Counted from the first letter of the stretch, positions 8,889 through 16,434 are shown. The stretch is 64,000 bases of DNA from Sphingomonas phyllosphaerae 5.2 (GCF_000419605.1 NZ_ATTI01000001.1:3134501-3198500); one strand, 5' to 3'. Numbers and translations: made by a program. The notes: generated by a model from the letters alone, not told the origin.

Positions 8889-8915
8889 GGAACCATCGAC
8901 GTCAGTTTTGGTTTC
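8889..8915 (+). promoter_or_regulatory. EcfG-type promoter for nepR-phyP, near-palindromic and possibly bidirectional
   Basis: GGAAC at 8889-8893, a 16-base spacer, then GGTT at 8910-8913, close to the EcfG consensus GGAAC-N16/17-CGTT. Read on the minus strand the same block is GAAACC-N15-GGTTCC, again resembling the -35/-10 pair and pointing at phyR. Predicted leaders are about 110 bases to nepR and 125 to phyR. This would give EcfG autoregulation of its own switch. Confidence 0.7.
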
Positions 8916-9030
8916 ATCGGCCATACGTGCATTACGCGCTCGTCCGGTTTGGGCGTCCGGTCCGGGGTCGGCTGCCGGGTCTTTCGACCCATGCTGTCGA
9001 TATTGATCGGGTTGTCTTGGGGGGTTTACG

Positions 9031-9189
9031 TTGACGTCGGATAAGGAAGCGCCTGAAAAGCCTAAGAAAGGCACCGCGGCGCACTCGAAGAATCGCGATA
9101 TGGGATCGGCGTTGCGTTCCGTCTATCAGAAGACTGTCGAGGAAACCGTTCCCGACGATCTCCTGTCGCTGCTCGGCAAGCTAGACTGA
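9031..9189 (+). CDS. nepR: Anti-sigma factor NepR
   Basis: 52 residues starting with TTG at 9031, six bases after a GGGGGG ribosome site; the only in-frame ATG is internal. The N-terminus is charged and disordered (Lys/Glu rich). The C-terminal half carries the NepR core: DMGSALRSVYQKTVEE followed by VPDDLLSLLGKLD. NepR holds EcfG inactive until phosphorylated PhyR binds it. The stop is 6 bases before the phyP GTG, so the two form an operon, while ecfG lies elsewhere in the locus. Confidence 0.93.
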   Translation: MTSDKEAPEKPKKGTAAHSKNRDMGSALRSVYQKTVEETVPDDLLSLLGKLD

Positions 9190-9195
9190 CGCGGC

Positions 9196-10788
9196 GTGAC
9201 GGACCCTCCCGTCACTGACGCCCCCCGGCCTGCCGCGGGGCGTATGGACGTATTTACGCGCTGGCCGACGGGCGCCAAGCTGTTCCTCATCCTCAGCGTC
9301 GCGCTGTTGCCGCTGGCGTTGATCGCGATCTTCGCGACGCTGCGCGTGACTCAGATCGCAGATACCGAACTCCGCTCGCACCTGCGCGTCGCCGCTTCCG
9401 AGGCAAGCCGCGCGATCGCGATCGAGCTTGTCGGCGACATGACGGCGTTGCGCGTCGCGGTCGACGCGCTCACCGCCGATCGCGGCGATGCGCCGAGCTG
9501 CGCGCGCGCCCAGGGCGTCTTCGCACAGCAATCCGCCGCCGGAACCGGCTTCGTCATTCTCGACCGGCGCGGCCGCGCGATCTGCGGAGAGCCTTTCCCC
9601 GGCGCGGCGGTGTTCGCGCGGCAATCTCCCACCGACGCGGTAAGCGCGCGGATCGTTGAAGGCCGCGGATTGATGCTGCGCTTCGCCGGCCGAAACGACG
9701 GCCTGACGGCAGCGGCCTATTTTCCCGCGCCGTTCCTCGCGCAGATCGGACACCCGAGCGGCTTCGCGCCTGATTACGGACAGGCGCTGTCGATGGGCGA
9801 CGAGCGGCTCGAGCTCGACCCCCTCGATCGCCAGACCGCGCTGGAACGGCGCGAAAGCCTGCGCAGCGAATTGGGCATTGCGGGACTAGTCCTCGACATG
9901 CAGGTGCGCAGCGCCCCGATCGGCTCGCCGCTGCTGATCGCGCTCACCCTGCCGCTACTGATGTGGGCGGCGGCGGCGGCGATCAGCTGGTTCGTGGTCG
10001 ACCGGCTGTTGATCGCGCCGCTACGCGCGCTGCGCGGCAGCATCGCGGCCTATGCCCCCGGCGACCAGCCGGATCCCGCGATGCTCCGGGCGTTGCCCGC
10101 ACAGGAAATCCGCGATCTGGGTGACACGTTCCGGGCGCTCAGCCGCACCGTCGCGATCCACGAGGCCGGGCTGGCAGACGGGCTGATGCGTCAGACCAAG
10201 CTGACGCGCGAAGTGCATCACCGCGTCAAGAACAACCTTCAGGTTATCTCCAGCCTCATCAACTTCCATGCCCGCGGCGCACGCAGCAGCGAAGCCACGC
10301 AAGCCTATGCCTCGATCCAGCGCCGCGTCGATGCGCTCGCGGTCGTCCACCGCTACCATTATGCGGAAATGGAGGAGAACCGCGGCGTCGGGCTTCGCGC
10401 GGTGCTGGGCGAACTGGCGTCGAGCATTCGCGCCACCGCACCGGAAGGGACGCGCATCGGGATCGCGCTCGATATCGATCCTTATTACGTCACGCAGGAC
10501 GTGGCGGTGGCGGTGGCGTTCCTGGTCACCGAACTCGTCGAGCTGGCGATGACCTGTGCGCCGGAGTCGCAGATCCGCATGACGCTGAAGGAGAGCGCCG
10601 ACCCGCAACGCGCGACGCTGCGCCTATCGTCCCGCGCGCTCGTCGACAGCGATCCGCTTCGCGACGGGCTGAAGCATCGCTACGGCCGCGTAATCGAGGG
10701 ACTGACTCGCCAGTTGCGCTCGACCTTGCAGCACGATCCACTGACCGGCGCCTACGAGATTTCGATCGCGACAACCGGGCGCGAGTAA
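9196..10788 (+). CDS. phyP: PhyP-type membrane sensor of the HisKA_2 family with a degenerate ATPase domain
   Basis: 530 residues from GTG 9196. Transmembrane helices at about 28-50 and 245-270 enclose a periplasmic sensor region; a HAMP-like linker follows, then a HisKA_2 dimerisation domain with EVHHRVKNNLQ (H341/H342). The C-terminal ATPase-like part lacks the usual N-box (LVELAMTC where NALKH-like residues are expected) and no DxGxG box is visible. This fits what is known of sphingomonad PhyP, which sits by phyR and acts to dephosphorylate PhyR. The symbol rests on position, architecture and the missing kinase motifs. Confidence 0.82.
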   Translation: MTDPPVTDAPRPAAGRMDVFTRWPTGAKLFLILSVALLPLALIAIFATLRVTQIADTELRSHLRVAASEASRAIAIELVGDMTALRVAVDALTADRGDAPSCARAQGVFAQQSAAGTGFVILDRRGRAICGEPFPGAAVFARQSPTDAVSARIVEGRGLMLRFAGRNDGLTAAAYFPAPFLAQIGHPSGFAPDYGQALSMGDERLELDPLDRQTALERRESLRSELGIAGLVLDMQVRSAPIGSPLLIALTLPLLMWAAAAAISWFVVDRLLIAPLRALRGSIAAYAPGDQPDPAMLRALPAQEIRDLGDTFRALSRTVAIHEAGLADGLMRQTKLTREVHHRVKNNLQVISSLINFHARGARSSEATQAYASIQRRVDALAVVHRYHYAEMEENRGVGLRAVLGELASSIRATAPEGTRIGIALDIDPYYVTQDVAVAVAFLVTELVELAMTCAPESQIRMTLKESADPQRATLRLSSRALVDSDPLRDGLKHRYGRVIEGLTRQLRSTLQHDPLTGAYEISIATTGRE

Positions 10789-10825
10789 CGGCCTCCGGTA
10801 TTTTGGAAAAAAGTGCGGCAGCCGC

Positions 10826-10850
10826 GGAACCTGGTGATACTCGCCTCGTT
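10826..10850 (+). promoter_or_regulatory. Perfect EcfG-type promoter of a short RNA
   Basis: GGAAC at 10826-10830, a spacer of exactly 16 bases, and CGTT at 10847-10850. It lies 38 bases after the phyP stop and points away from it. The predicted start near 10857 is followed by a strong terminator ending at 10964, so the promoter appears dedicated to a short transcript rather than to the entericidin gene further on. Confidence 0.8.
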
Positions 10851-10856
10851 AAGTCC

Positions 10857-10964
10857 TTCGGATAGCGACTATACGCCCCCCCGCTTTCGCTATCCAAGTC
10901 ATAGGCCCGAAGGCGCTCACCCCTCCCCCCCCCCCGGTGACGCTTTCGGGCCTTTTCCTTTTTT
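10857..10964 (+). ncRNA. gsrN: Candidate EcfG-dependent small RNA, GsrN-like
   Basis: A transcript of about 108 nt bounded by the perfect EcfG promoter and a Rho-independent terminator. Hairpin 1 has a perfect 9-bp stem (GGATAGCGA 10860-10868 with TCGCTATCC 10887-10895) and an 18-base loop containing a run of seven C. Hairpin 2 is the terminator, with a 14-base loop of nearly all C. No convincing ORF is inside. In Caulobacter the sRNA GsrN is made by the EcfG-type sigma factor, lies beside the GSR genes and uses a C-rich loop to pair with targets such as katG. Position, promoter and loop match; start site and targets are unproven. Confidence 0.72.
10903..10964 (+). terminator. Strong Rho-independent terminator of the short RNA
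   Basis: AGGCCCGAAGGCG-CTCACC (10903-10921) pairs with GGTGACGCTTTCGGGCCT (10936-10953), about 17 bp with one bulge, around a C-only loop apart from one T. It is followed by TTTTCCTTTTTT. This should stop nearly all transcription before the entericidin gene. Confidence 0.88.
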
Positions 10965-11059
10965 CCGCCATTCCTTGATCCACGGATCGCTTGCTCCGCC
11001 TGAGGAACGAAGTGTCTGCGCCGCGCATTGTCCGCGCAGATTTGCAGGAGACGGGTTCG

Positions 11060-11194
11060 ATGCGTAAAATTCTGACCATGGTGGCGCTGACGGGTGCGGT
11101 GCTGGTCTCCGCCTGCAACACGGTGCACGGGGTGGGTCGCGACGTCTCGTCGGCGGGCGACGCGGTGGCAGGCGCGGCGGACAAGAACAAGTAA
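11060..11194 (+). CDS. Entericidin A/B family lipoprotein
   Basis: 44 residues. Signal sequence MRKILTMVALTGAVLV, lipobox VSAC with the lipidated Cys at 19, then the family pattern NTVHGVGRDVSSAGDAV and a lysine-rich end. Entericidins are small envelope lipoproteins linked to stress and stationary phase. The ATG at 11060 follows an AGGAG about ten bases upstream. An in-frame start at 10991 would add 23 residues ahead of the signal sequence and is rejected. A GGAAC sits at 11004 but its partner -10 is poor, so its promoter is uncertain. Confidence 0.85.
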   Translation: MRKILTMVALTGAVLVSACNTVHGVGRDVSSAGDAVAGAADKNK

Positions 11195-11215
11195 GCCTTG
11201 GTCCGCTGAGATAGG

Positions 11216-11249
11216 AAAGGGCGGTTCGCGGTGGCGGACCGCCCTTTTT
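11216..11249 (+). terminator. Terminator after the entericidin gene
   Basis: AAAGGGCGGTTCGC pairs with GCGGACCGCCCTTT across a GGTG loop, ending in TTTTT. The next 340 bases up to the tatC stop at 11592 hold no ORF, repeat or hairpin that I can support. Confidence 0.85.
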
Positions 11250-11591
11250 CTGTGTTCGACCTGCGTCAGGCAAAATTGCCGGAGGTCAACGCGATCCAGT
11301 CGCGATCCCGGACAAAGCGCCGACGCCATGGCGCGTTCGCGAAGCAAGCCGCCGTGTTCCCGGTCGGGCGCTCGATCGCGTCACCAAGCTCGCGATCAGG
11401 CGTGCCCGGCCTATGCGGGCGTTCCTCGCAAGAGAGCGATCGCCGAGCACACAGTCATCGACGCACTACAGTGGCGAGCATGTGAGCGGGAACGCGCGAT
11501 CAGGCTTGACCAATGCTTGATGGAAGGAAGGGTGCGCCGGGCAGTGACGAATGCTCTCGCCAACCCTCCGCCGTCCGAACCCCCTCGCCGT

Positions 11592-12365
11592 TTACTCCGC
11601 GGTCACCACGTCTTCACGGGCGCGTCGCCGCTCGGTGAACCAGATACCGATGATCGCAGCCTCGTAGAGGATCACCAACGGAATCGCGAGCAACAGCTGC
11701 GAGCCGACGTCCGGCGGAGTCAGCACAGCCGCAATCGCGAACGCGCCGACGATGGCATAGCGCCGCGCACCGATCAGCTGCTTGCGGGTCACGATCCCGC
11801 CACGCTCCAGCAGCATCAACAGCACCGGCAGCAGGAACGCCGCGCCGAAGCCGAACAGGAACTGCATGACGAAGCTGAGGTAATTGCCGATCGCGGGCAG
11901 CGCCTGTTGCTGCACGCCGCCGATCATCCCCGAATAACCGAGCAGGAAGTGCAGGGCCATCGGGATCGCGATATAATAGGCCATCGACGCGCCCATCAGG
12001 AACAACACCGGGGTCGCGAGCAGGAACGGCAGCAGTGCGCGACGCTCCTTCCGGTACAAGCCGGGCGCGATGAACTGCCACAACTGGTTCGCGATCACCG
12101 GGAACGAGATCATCGTCGCCGAGAAGAACGCGACCTTCACCTGGACGAAGAACGCTTCGAATACCTGCGTGTAGATGACCGTCTTCTGCCCGGCATGCAG
12201 CAACGGCTGCACCAGGAACGCGAAGATATCCTCCGCGAAATACCAGCACACGAAGAACGACAGCAGCACCGCGACGATACAATAGAGCAGCCGCCGCCGC
12301 AGTTCGAGCAGATGGTCGAGTAGCGGCGCGCGCGAATCTTCCAGTTCGTCGACGATCTCGGTCAC
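11592..12365 (-). CDS. tatC: Sec-independent protein translocase subunit TatC
   Basis: 257 residues with six hydrophobic helices. The N-terminus has LLDHLLELRRRLL and the first periplasmic loop ends with the conserved FxxPGLYRKERR type motif (FIAPGLYRKER), where the twin-arginine signal is bound. It is the core receptor of the Tat translocon for folded proteins, including the Rieske protein encoded at 18610. The start overlaps the tatB stop by 4 bases. Confidence 0.96.
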   Translation of the reverse strand: MTEIVDELEDSRAPLLDHLLELRRRLLYCIVAVLLSFFVCWYFAEDIFAFLVQPLLHAGQKTVIYTQVFEAFFVQVKVAFFSATMISFPVIANQLWQFIAPGLYRKERRALLPFLLATPVLFLMGASMAYYIAIPMALHFLLGYSGMIGGVQQQALPAIGNYLSFVMQFLFGFGAAFLLPVLLMLLERGGIVTRKQLIGARRYAIVGAFAIAAVLTPPDVGSQLLLAIPLVILYEAAIIGIWFTERRRAREDVVTAE

Positions 12366-12829
12366 GATGCTGCCTTATCCTGAAGCGCGGCGTCCCGCGT
12401 CCGATCGCTCTCGACGACCGGCGCTGCGGCCGGATGCTCACCGACATGGCTCGTATCCGTCGCCGGAACCTCGGCAGGCACGACGTGCGGTTTCTCGACC
12501 ATCACCGGCTGTTGCGTCTCGTCCGGCAAAGCAGCATCCCCATCGGCACGGTCGTCCGCGGCATGATCGGGCAATGCTGGTGGGGGCGGCACGAACGGAT
12601 GCTCGCGCATGATCCGCTCGTTCTCCGCCTTCCACTTCTTTTCCATTTCCTCGAGCTCGGCCTCGCGCACCATCTCGTCGAAGCCGGCGCGGAACTGGCG
12701 GCCGACCGCACGCGCGCGTCCGACCCAGTAACCAAGGACCCGCATCGCCTTGGGCAGATCCTTAGGGCCGATCACCACCAGCGCGACGAGCGCGACCAGC
12801 AGGAATTCAGACGAATCGATACCGAACAT
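12362..12829 (-). CDS. tatB: Sec-independent protein translocase subunit TatB
   Basis: 155 residues. One N-terminal membrane helix (FLLVALVALVVIGPKDLP) with the Gly-Pro hinge, an amphipathic helix with RARAVGRQFRAGFDEMVREAELEE, then a long acidic Pro-rich tail with no fixed structure. TatB partners TatC in binding twin-arginine precursors. It overlaps tatC by 4 bases and follows tatA by 29. Confidence 0.94.
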   Translation of the reverse strand: MFGIDSSEFLLVALVALVVIGPKDLPKAMRVLGYWVGRARAVGRQFRAGFDEMVREAELEEMEKKWKAENERIMREHPFVPPPPALPDHAADDRADGDAALPDETQQPVMVEKPHVVPAEVPATDTSHVGEHPAAAPVVESDRTRDAALQDKAAS

Positions 12830-12858
12830 TCAGCGCGCCGGGAAAAGAGTGCGGTCGA

Positions 12859-13098
12859 TCAGCGGCGTTCTTCGCGCACTCGATCGGCATCCCGGTCGAA
12901 CGCCGGCTCGGCATGGCTCTTGGCCTCGATGCGCGGCTTCGGACGGCCATCGTCCTCGTCCTCTTCGGCCATACCCTTCTTGAAGTTCTTCACACCCTTG
13001 GCGACGTCGCCCATCAGGTTGGAGAAGCGCCCGCCACCCAACAACAGGATCGCGACCACCGCGAGGATAAGGATGTGCGGAAGACTGAAACTGCCCAT
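12859..13098 (-). CDS. tatA: Sec-independent protein translocase subunit TatA
   Basis: 79 residues: [19 protein letters not shown] membrane helix, the hinge and [19 protein letters not shown] amphipathic helix, then a charged tail. TatA multimers form the Tat pore. It lies 27 bases past the scpB stop, so scpA-scpB-tatABC form one cluster, an order often seen in alphaproteobacteria. Confidence 0.95.
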   Translation of the reverse strand: MGSFSLPHILILAVVAILLLGGGRFSNLMGDVAKGVKNFKKGMAEEDEDDGRPKPRIEAKSHAEPAFDRDADRVREERR

Positions 13099-13125
13099 GC
13101 GGAATCTCCTGATATGCTAGGCTAT

Positions 13126-13695
13126 CTAGTCCTCCTCGCGCTGGTTTACCACCGCGAGTTGATCGAAGGCCAGATCGACCGGGTCGAGCAGCCCCGCGGC
13201 GCGCAGGTCGTCGATCCCGGGTAGGTCGCGACGGCTGTTGAGCCCGAAATGTGACAGGAATTCGGGGGTGGTCGAAAAAGTAAGCGGACGGCCCGGCGCC
13301 TCGCGACGTCCGCTCGGCCGCACCCATCCCGCTTCCATCAGCACGTCGAGCGTACCGCGCGCCGTCTGCACGCCGCGGATCGCCTCGATCTCCGCGCGCG
13401 TCACCGGTTCGTGATAGGCGATGATCGCCAGCGTTTCGATGCCGGCGCGGCTCAGCTTGCGGATTTCGTCGCGACCGCGCCGCAACAGGTGGGCCAGATC
13501 CGGCGCGGTCTGGAAGTGCCAGCGCCCGCCACGCTCCACCAGCTCGATGCCGCGCCCGCGATAGCGCCCGACGAGCCGCGCCAGCGCCGCGCGCACGTCT
13601 CCCTCGCCGACATAGGCGCGGATCGCATCCAGCGTCAGCGGCTCGGCGGCCGCGAACAGCACCGCCTCCACTGCGCGCTCGTGCGTCTCGCTCAC
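13126..13695 (-). CDS. scpB: Segregation and condensation protein B
   Basis: 189 residues with the two winged-helix domains of ScpB; diagnostic stretches are AVEAVLFAAAEPL at the start and ETLAIIAYHEPVTRAEIEAIRG in the middle, followed by LLEAGW-like (LMEAGWVRPSG). ScpB dimers bind ScpA and the SMC ATPase to organise chromosomes. The ATG lies 4 bases inside the scpA stop. Confidence 0.94.
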   Translation of the reverse strand: MSETHERAVEAVLFAAAEPLTLDAIRAYVGEGDVRAALARLVGRYRGRGIELVERGGRWHFQTAPDLAHLLRRGRDEIRKLSRAGIETLAIIAYHEPVTRAEIEAIRGVQTARGTLDVLMEAGWVRPSGRREAPGRPLTFSTTPEFLSHFGLNSRRDLPGIDDLRAAGLLDPVDLAFDQLAVVNQREED

Positions 13696-14426
13696 GCCGT
13701 CGGCCGACGCAGGTAGAGCGGGGCGAACGGCGCTTCCTGCTGCAACTCGGCACGTCCCTGCCGCGCCAGTTCCAGCGCGGCGAGAAAGCTGGAGGCGAGC
13801 GCGGAACGCCGCAGCCCGGCGCTACGCACCTCGGGCAGGAAGCCCTCGATCGCCTGCCAGTCGACCGCGGTGCCGAGCAGCGCGGAGAGACGCGCCAGCG
13901 CCGCCTCCAGCGTCACGACCTCGCGATCGCGGACGACGTGCAACACCGGGCGCGAGCGGGCGGTGGCGCGCCCATAAGCGGCGAGCAGGTCGTAATATTC
14001 CACCGACCAGAACGCCTTGCGGGTGACATGCAATCCCTCGGGCGCGCCGCGCGTGAAAACGTCGCGCCCGGTCCGGTCGCGCGCCATCAGCCGCGCGCCG
14101 GCATCGCGCATCGCGTCGAGCCGCTCGAGCCGCAATTGCAGGCGGAGCGCGAGGTCCTCGGGGTCTGGTTCGACCTCCGGATCGCGCGGCAGCAGCAACG
14201 TCGACTTCAGATAGGCAAGCCACGCCGCCATCACGAGATAATCGGCGGCAAGTTCGAGCTGGAGCACCCGCGCTTCGTCGACATAGGCGAGGTATTGCTC
14301 GACGAGGTGGAGGATCGAGATTTCGCGTAGATCGACCTTTTGCGCGCGTGCCAGCGACAATAGCAGGTCGAGTGGGCCCTCGAAGCCATCGAGGTCGAGC
14401 GTAAGTTGCTCGGGCGCAACGCTCAT
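13692..14426 (-). CDS. scpA: Segregation and condensation protein A
   Basis: 244 residues from ATG 14426. The kleisin N-terminus is clear: FEGPLDLLLSLARAQKVDLREISI, then AADYLVMAAWLAYLKSTLLLP. It bridges the SMC heads together with ScpB. An upstream in-frame start at 14474 would add 16 residues (CHSRQRELF) not expected in the family, so the shorter form is preferred. Confidence 0.92.
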   Translation of the reverse strand: MSVAPEQLTLDLDGFEGPLDLLLSLARAQKVDLREISILHLVEQYLAYVDEARVLQLELAADYLVMAAWLAYLKSTLLLPRDPEVEPDPEDLALRLQLRLERLDAMRDAGARLMARDRTGRDVFTRGAPEGLHVTRKAFWSVEYYDLLAAYGRATARSRPVLHVVRDREVVTLEAALARLSALLGTAVDWQAIEGFLPEVRSAGLRRSALASSFLAALELARQGRAELQQEAPFAPLYLRRPTA

Positions 14427-14507
14427 CGCGCAATCGGGGCCGGCAAACAGTTCACGTTGGCGAGAGTGGCACAAGCGGTACGGCGCGGAAAGTGGCTCGA
14501 TCGTGCC

Positions 14508-15062
14508 TCAGCGACGTTGCCGTGGCCGGAATGCGCGGTCAGGCCGGGGTGTGCGATAGCCCTCGGCGCGATTGCCGCGACGCAGGTCACGATAGTCGCG
14601 GCGGACGTCCTGCCGATATTCGCGACCGGCCTCCCGGCGTTGCTGGCGGAACTGCTCGCGGGTGATCTGGCCATTGCGGTACGCTTGGCGATCGGCGCGG
14701 ACCTCGCCGCGATAGTCCCGTCGCTCGCGCCGCACGTCACGCCCGAAGTCGCGCCAGTTGGCGCGCACGCCGCTGTTCGTAACGCCATGCCGGCGCTGCT
14801 GCCAGTACCGCCGCTGGCCGTCGTTCCACGCGTAGGCGCGGCGTTGACGATCGTAGACGTACCCGCCGGTGCCCGGATAATAATAGTCGCCGTACCAACC
14901 GTAATAGCCGCCGCCATAACCGGACGCGTACGATGGATCATCGTAATAACCCGATCCGGCGCCGATCCCGATGCCCGAATAGCCGTAGCCGTCGGTGCAC
15001 GCCGTCGTCGCGAGGGAAAGGCTGCCGAGAAGCCCTGCAAGCAGTAAACGAGTCGCGAACAT
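14508..15062 (-). CDS. Gly/Tyr-rich lipoprotein with an Arg-rich C-terminus
   Basis: 184 residues. Signal sequence with lipobox LATTAC (Cys at 22), then a low-complexity Gly/Tyr segment (about 23-70) and a strongly basic, Arg/Gln-rich tail from about 85 to the end with repeated RRDYR-type motifs. No catalytic domain is visible. Comparable repetitive small lipoproteins are common in sphingomonads, with no known function. It is separated from scpA by 81 bases. Confidence 0.75.
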   Translation of the reverse strand: MFATRLLLAGLLGSLSLATTACTDGYGYSGIGIGAGSGYYDDPSYASGYGGGYYGWYGDYYYPGTGGYVYDRQRRAYAWNDGQRRYWQQRRHGVTNSGVRANWRDFGRDVRRERRDYRGEVRADRQAYRNGQITREQFRQQRREAGREYRQDVRRDYRDLRRGNRAEGYRTPRPDRAFRPRQRR

Positions 15063-15374
15063 CGCGATTCTCCTTGGCGGGAGTAAGCGGCAGATACGCG
15101 CCGCCAGTGATGATGAACGGCGCGTCCCGGGCGATGTTCCGCACGTCTTCCCCGCTCATCATCCGGGACGCCGTGCCAGAATGCGGCGCGCCTCGGTGCC
15201 TCGGAAACGCCACCGGCGCGGACACTGCAATCGCGTCCCTGCGCAACCCGTCCGCGCCGCCAAGACCGGAAAGATCGACGACGAACTGCGCCTGCGTTAC
15301 CACCGCCCCGCCGTCCGCACAGCCGTACCGCGGCGCGGGTTGTCCGAAGGGAGCGATGTCACCCAGAGTCTGGC

Positions 15375-15404
15375 AAAAAACCGCGCGCCACGAGGCGGCG
15401 CGGC
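15375..15404 (-). terminator. Terminator-like hairpin in repeat copy 1/2
   Basis: On the minus strand a GC stem (GCGCCGCC...GGCGCGCGG region) ends in TTTTTT (15375-15380). It is the counterpart of the hairpin directly after apt, duplicated with the repeat unit. Confidence 0.65.
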
Positions 15405-15580
15405 TCCGTGCCCGCCACCGGCGCGGGCACTGCGATCACGCCCCCACGCAACTCGCCCGCGCCGCCCAGATCCGGGAGCTCGACGACGAACGCGGCTGCG
15501 GCAGCATCGCCCCGACGTCCGCAACAGCCGTACCGCGGCGCGTGTTGTTCCGAAGGGAGCGATGTCGCTCAGAGTCTGGC

Positions 15581-15610
15581 AAAAAACCACGCGCCACGAG
15601 CCGGCGCGGC
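15581..15610 (-). terminator. Terminator-like hairpin in repeat copy 2/3
   Basis: Same structure as the one at 15375: a GC-rich stem on the minus strand followed by TTTTTT (15581-15586). It lies about 210 bases past the apt terminator. Confidence 0.65.
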
Positions 15611-15792
15611 TCCGTGCCCCGGAAACGCCATCAGCGGGGACACCGCGATCACGTTCCCACGCGACCCGTCCGCGCCGAGCGGATCGGAAAGTCGACGACG
15701 AACTGCGCCTGCAGCGCCACCGCCCCGCCGTCCGCACAGCCGTACCACGGCGCGGGCCGTCCGAAGGGAGCGAGGTCGCCCAGAGCATGGCG

Positions 15793-15822
15793 AAAAGACC
15801 GCGCGCCACGACGCGGCGCGGC
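15793..15822 (-). terminator. Rho-independent terminator of apt
   Basis: Begins at the base after the apt stop: GCCGCGCC stem, 7-base loop, GGCGCGCGG and then TCTTTTC on the minus strand. The T-run is weaker than in the two duplicated copies downstream. Confidence 0.7.
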
Positions 15823-16353
15823 TCAGTGACCCGGAAACGCCACCAGCGCGGACACTGCAATCGCGTCCCCGCGCAACCCGTCCGCGCCGCCCAGATCGGG
15901 GAGGTCGACGACGAACTGCGCCTGCGTCACCACCGCCCCCGCCTTCCGTAACAGTCGCACCGCAGCGCGCGCCGTTCCGCCGGTGGCGATCAGGTCGTCG
16001 ACCAGCAGCACGCGTGCGCCCGGCGCGCACGCATCGGCGTGGATCGCGATCCGGTCCTGCCCATATTCCAGGGCATAATCCTCTGCGATCGTCGCGCCGG
16101 GCAGCTTTCCGTCCTTGCGGATCAGCAGCACGCCAGCGCCGAGCGGCACCGCGAGCGCAGCGGCGAAGAGGAAGCCGCGCGCCTCGACCCCGGCCACCAG
16201 ATCGACCGGACCGTCGACAGCGGCGACCATCCGCTCGATGCAGGTTGCCAGTCCGGTCGGCGACAGCAGCAACGTGGTGATGTCGCGGAACTGGATGCCG
16301 GGCTTTGGAAAATCGGGGACGGTGCGGATCAGCGCCTTGAGATCGTCGTTCAT
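15823..16353 (-). CDS. apt: Adenine phosphoribosyltransferase
   Basis: 176 residues, normal family length. The PRPP-binding loop is VLLVDDLIATGGTA; PDFPKPGIQFRDIT at the N-terminus and VAGVEARGFLFAAALA are Apt signatures. The enzyme salvages adenine to AMP. ATG 16353 is preferred to an in-frame start at 16389, which adds a short basic extension. The gene lies 81 bases past the petC stop on the same strand. Its 3' end is the source of a tandem repeat array (see 15180-15980). Confidence 0.95.
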   Translation of the reverse strand: MNDDLKALIRTVPDFPKPGIQFRDITTLLLSPTGLATCIERMVAAVDGPVDLVAGVEARGFLFAAALAVPLGAGVLLIRKDGKLPGATIAEDYALEYGQDRIAIHADACAPGARVLLVDDLIATGGTARAAVRLLRKAGAVVTQAQFVVDLPDLGGADGLRGDAIAVSALVAFPGH

Positions 16354-16434
16354 GCGCGCCCGACTACACGAAAACGGCGACCGGGACACGTGCCCCGGTC
16401 GCCGCCGTCATGCGTCAGGCCACTGCCCGCGCCC

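Larger units (their letters stand above)
15180..15980. repeat. Four tandem copies of a ~210-bp unit derived from the apt 3' end
   Basis: The landmark AGCCGTACC recurs at 15321, 15526 and 15738, with the diverged in-gene version (AGTCGCACC) at 15953, giving periods of 205, 212 and 215 bases. Each unit carries sequence matching the last ~45 codons of apt followed by its terminator. The rightmost copy is the real apt end. In the leftmost copy (about 15195-15303, minus strand) the reading frame is still open and matches apt at about 30 of 35 positions; the middle two have lost it. This fills the 760-base gap between apt and the lipoprotein at 15062; I see no other gene there. Confidence 0.88.

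Noticed and set aside
10813..11067. 84-codon frame covering the sRNA region
   Set aside because: Ser/Pro/His-rich from the palindromic sequence; no ribosome site; a terminator lies in its middle.
11094..12323. 409-codon open frame opposite tatC
   Set aside because: Antisense of tatC with an artefactual Glu/Arg/His-rich sequence.
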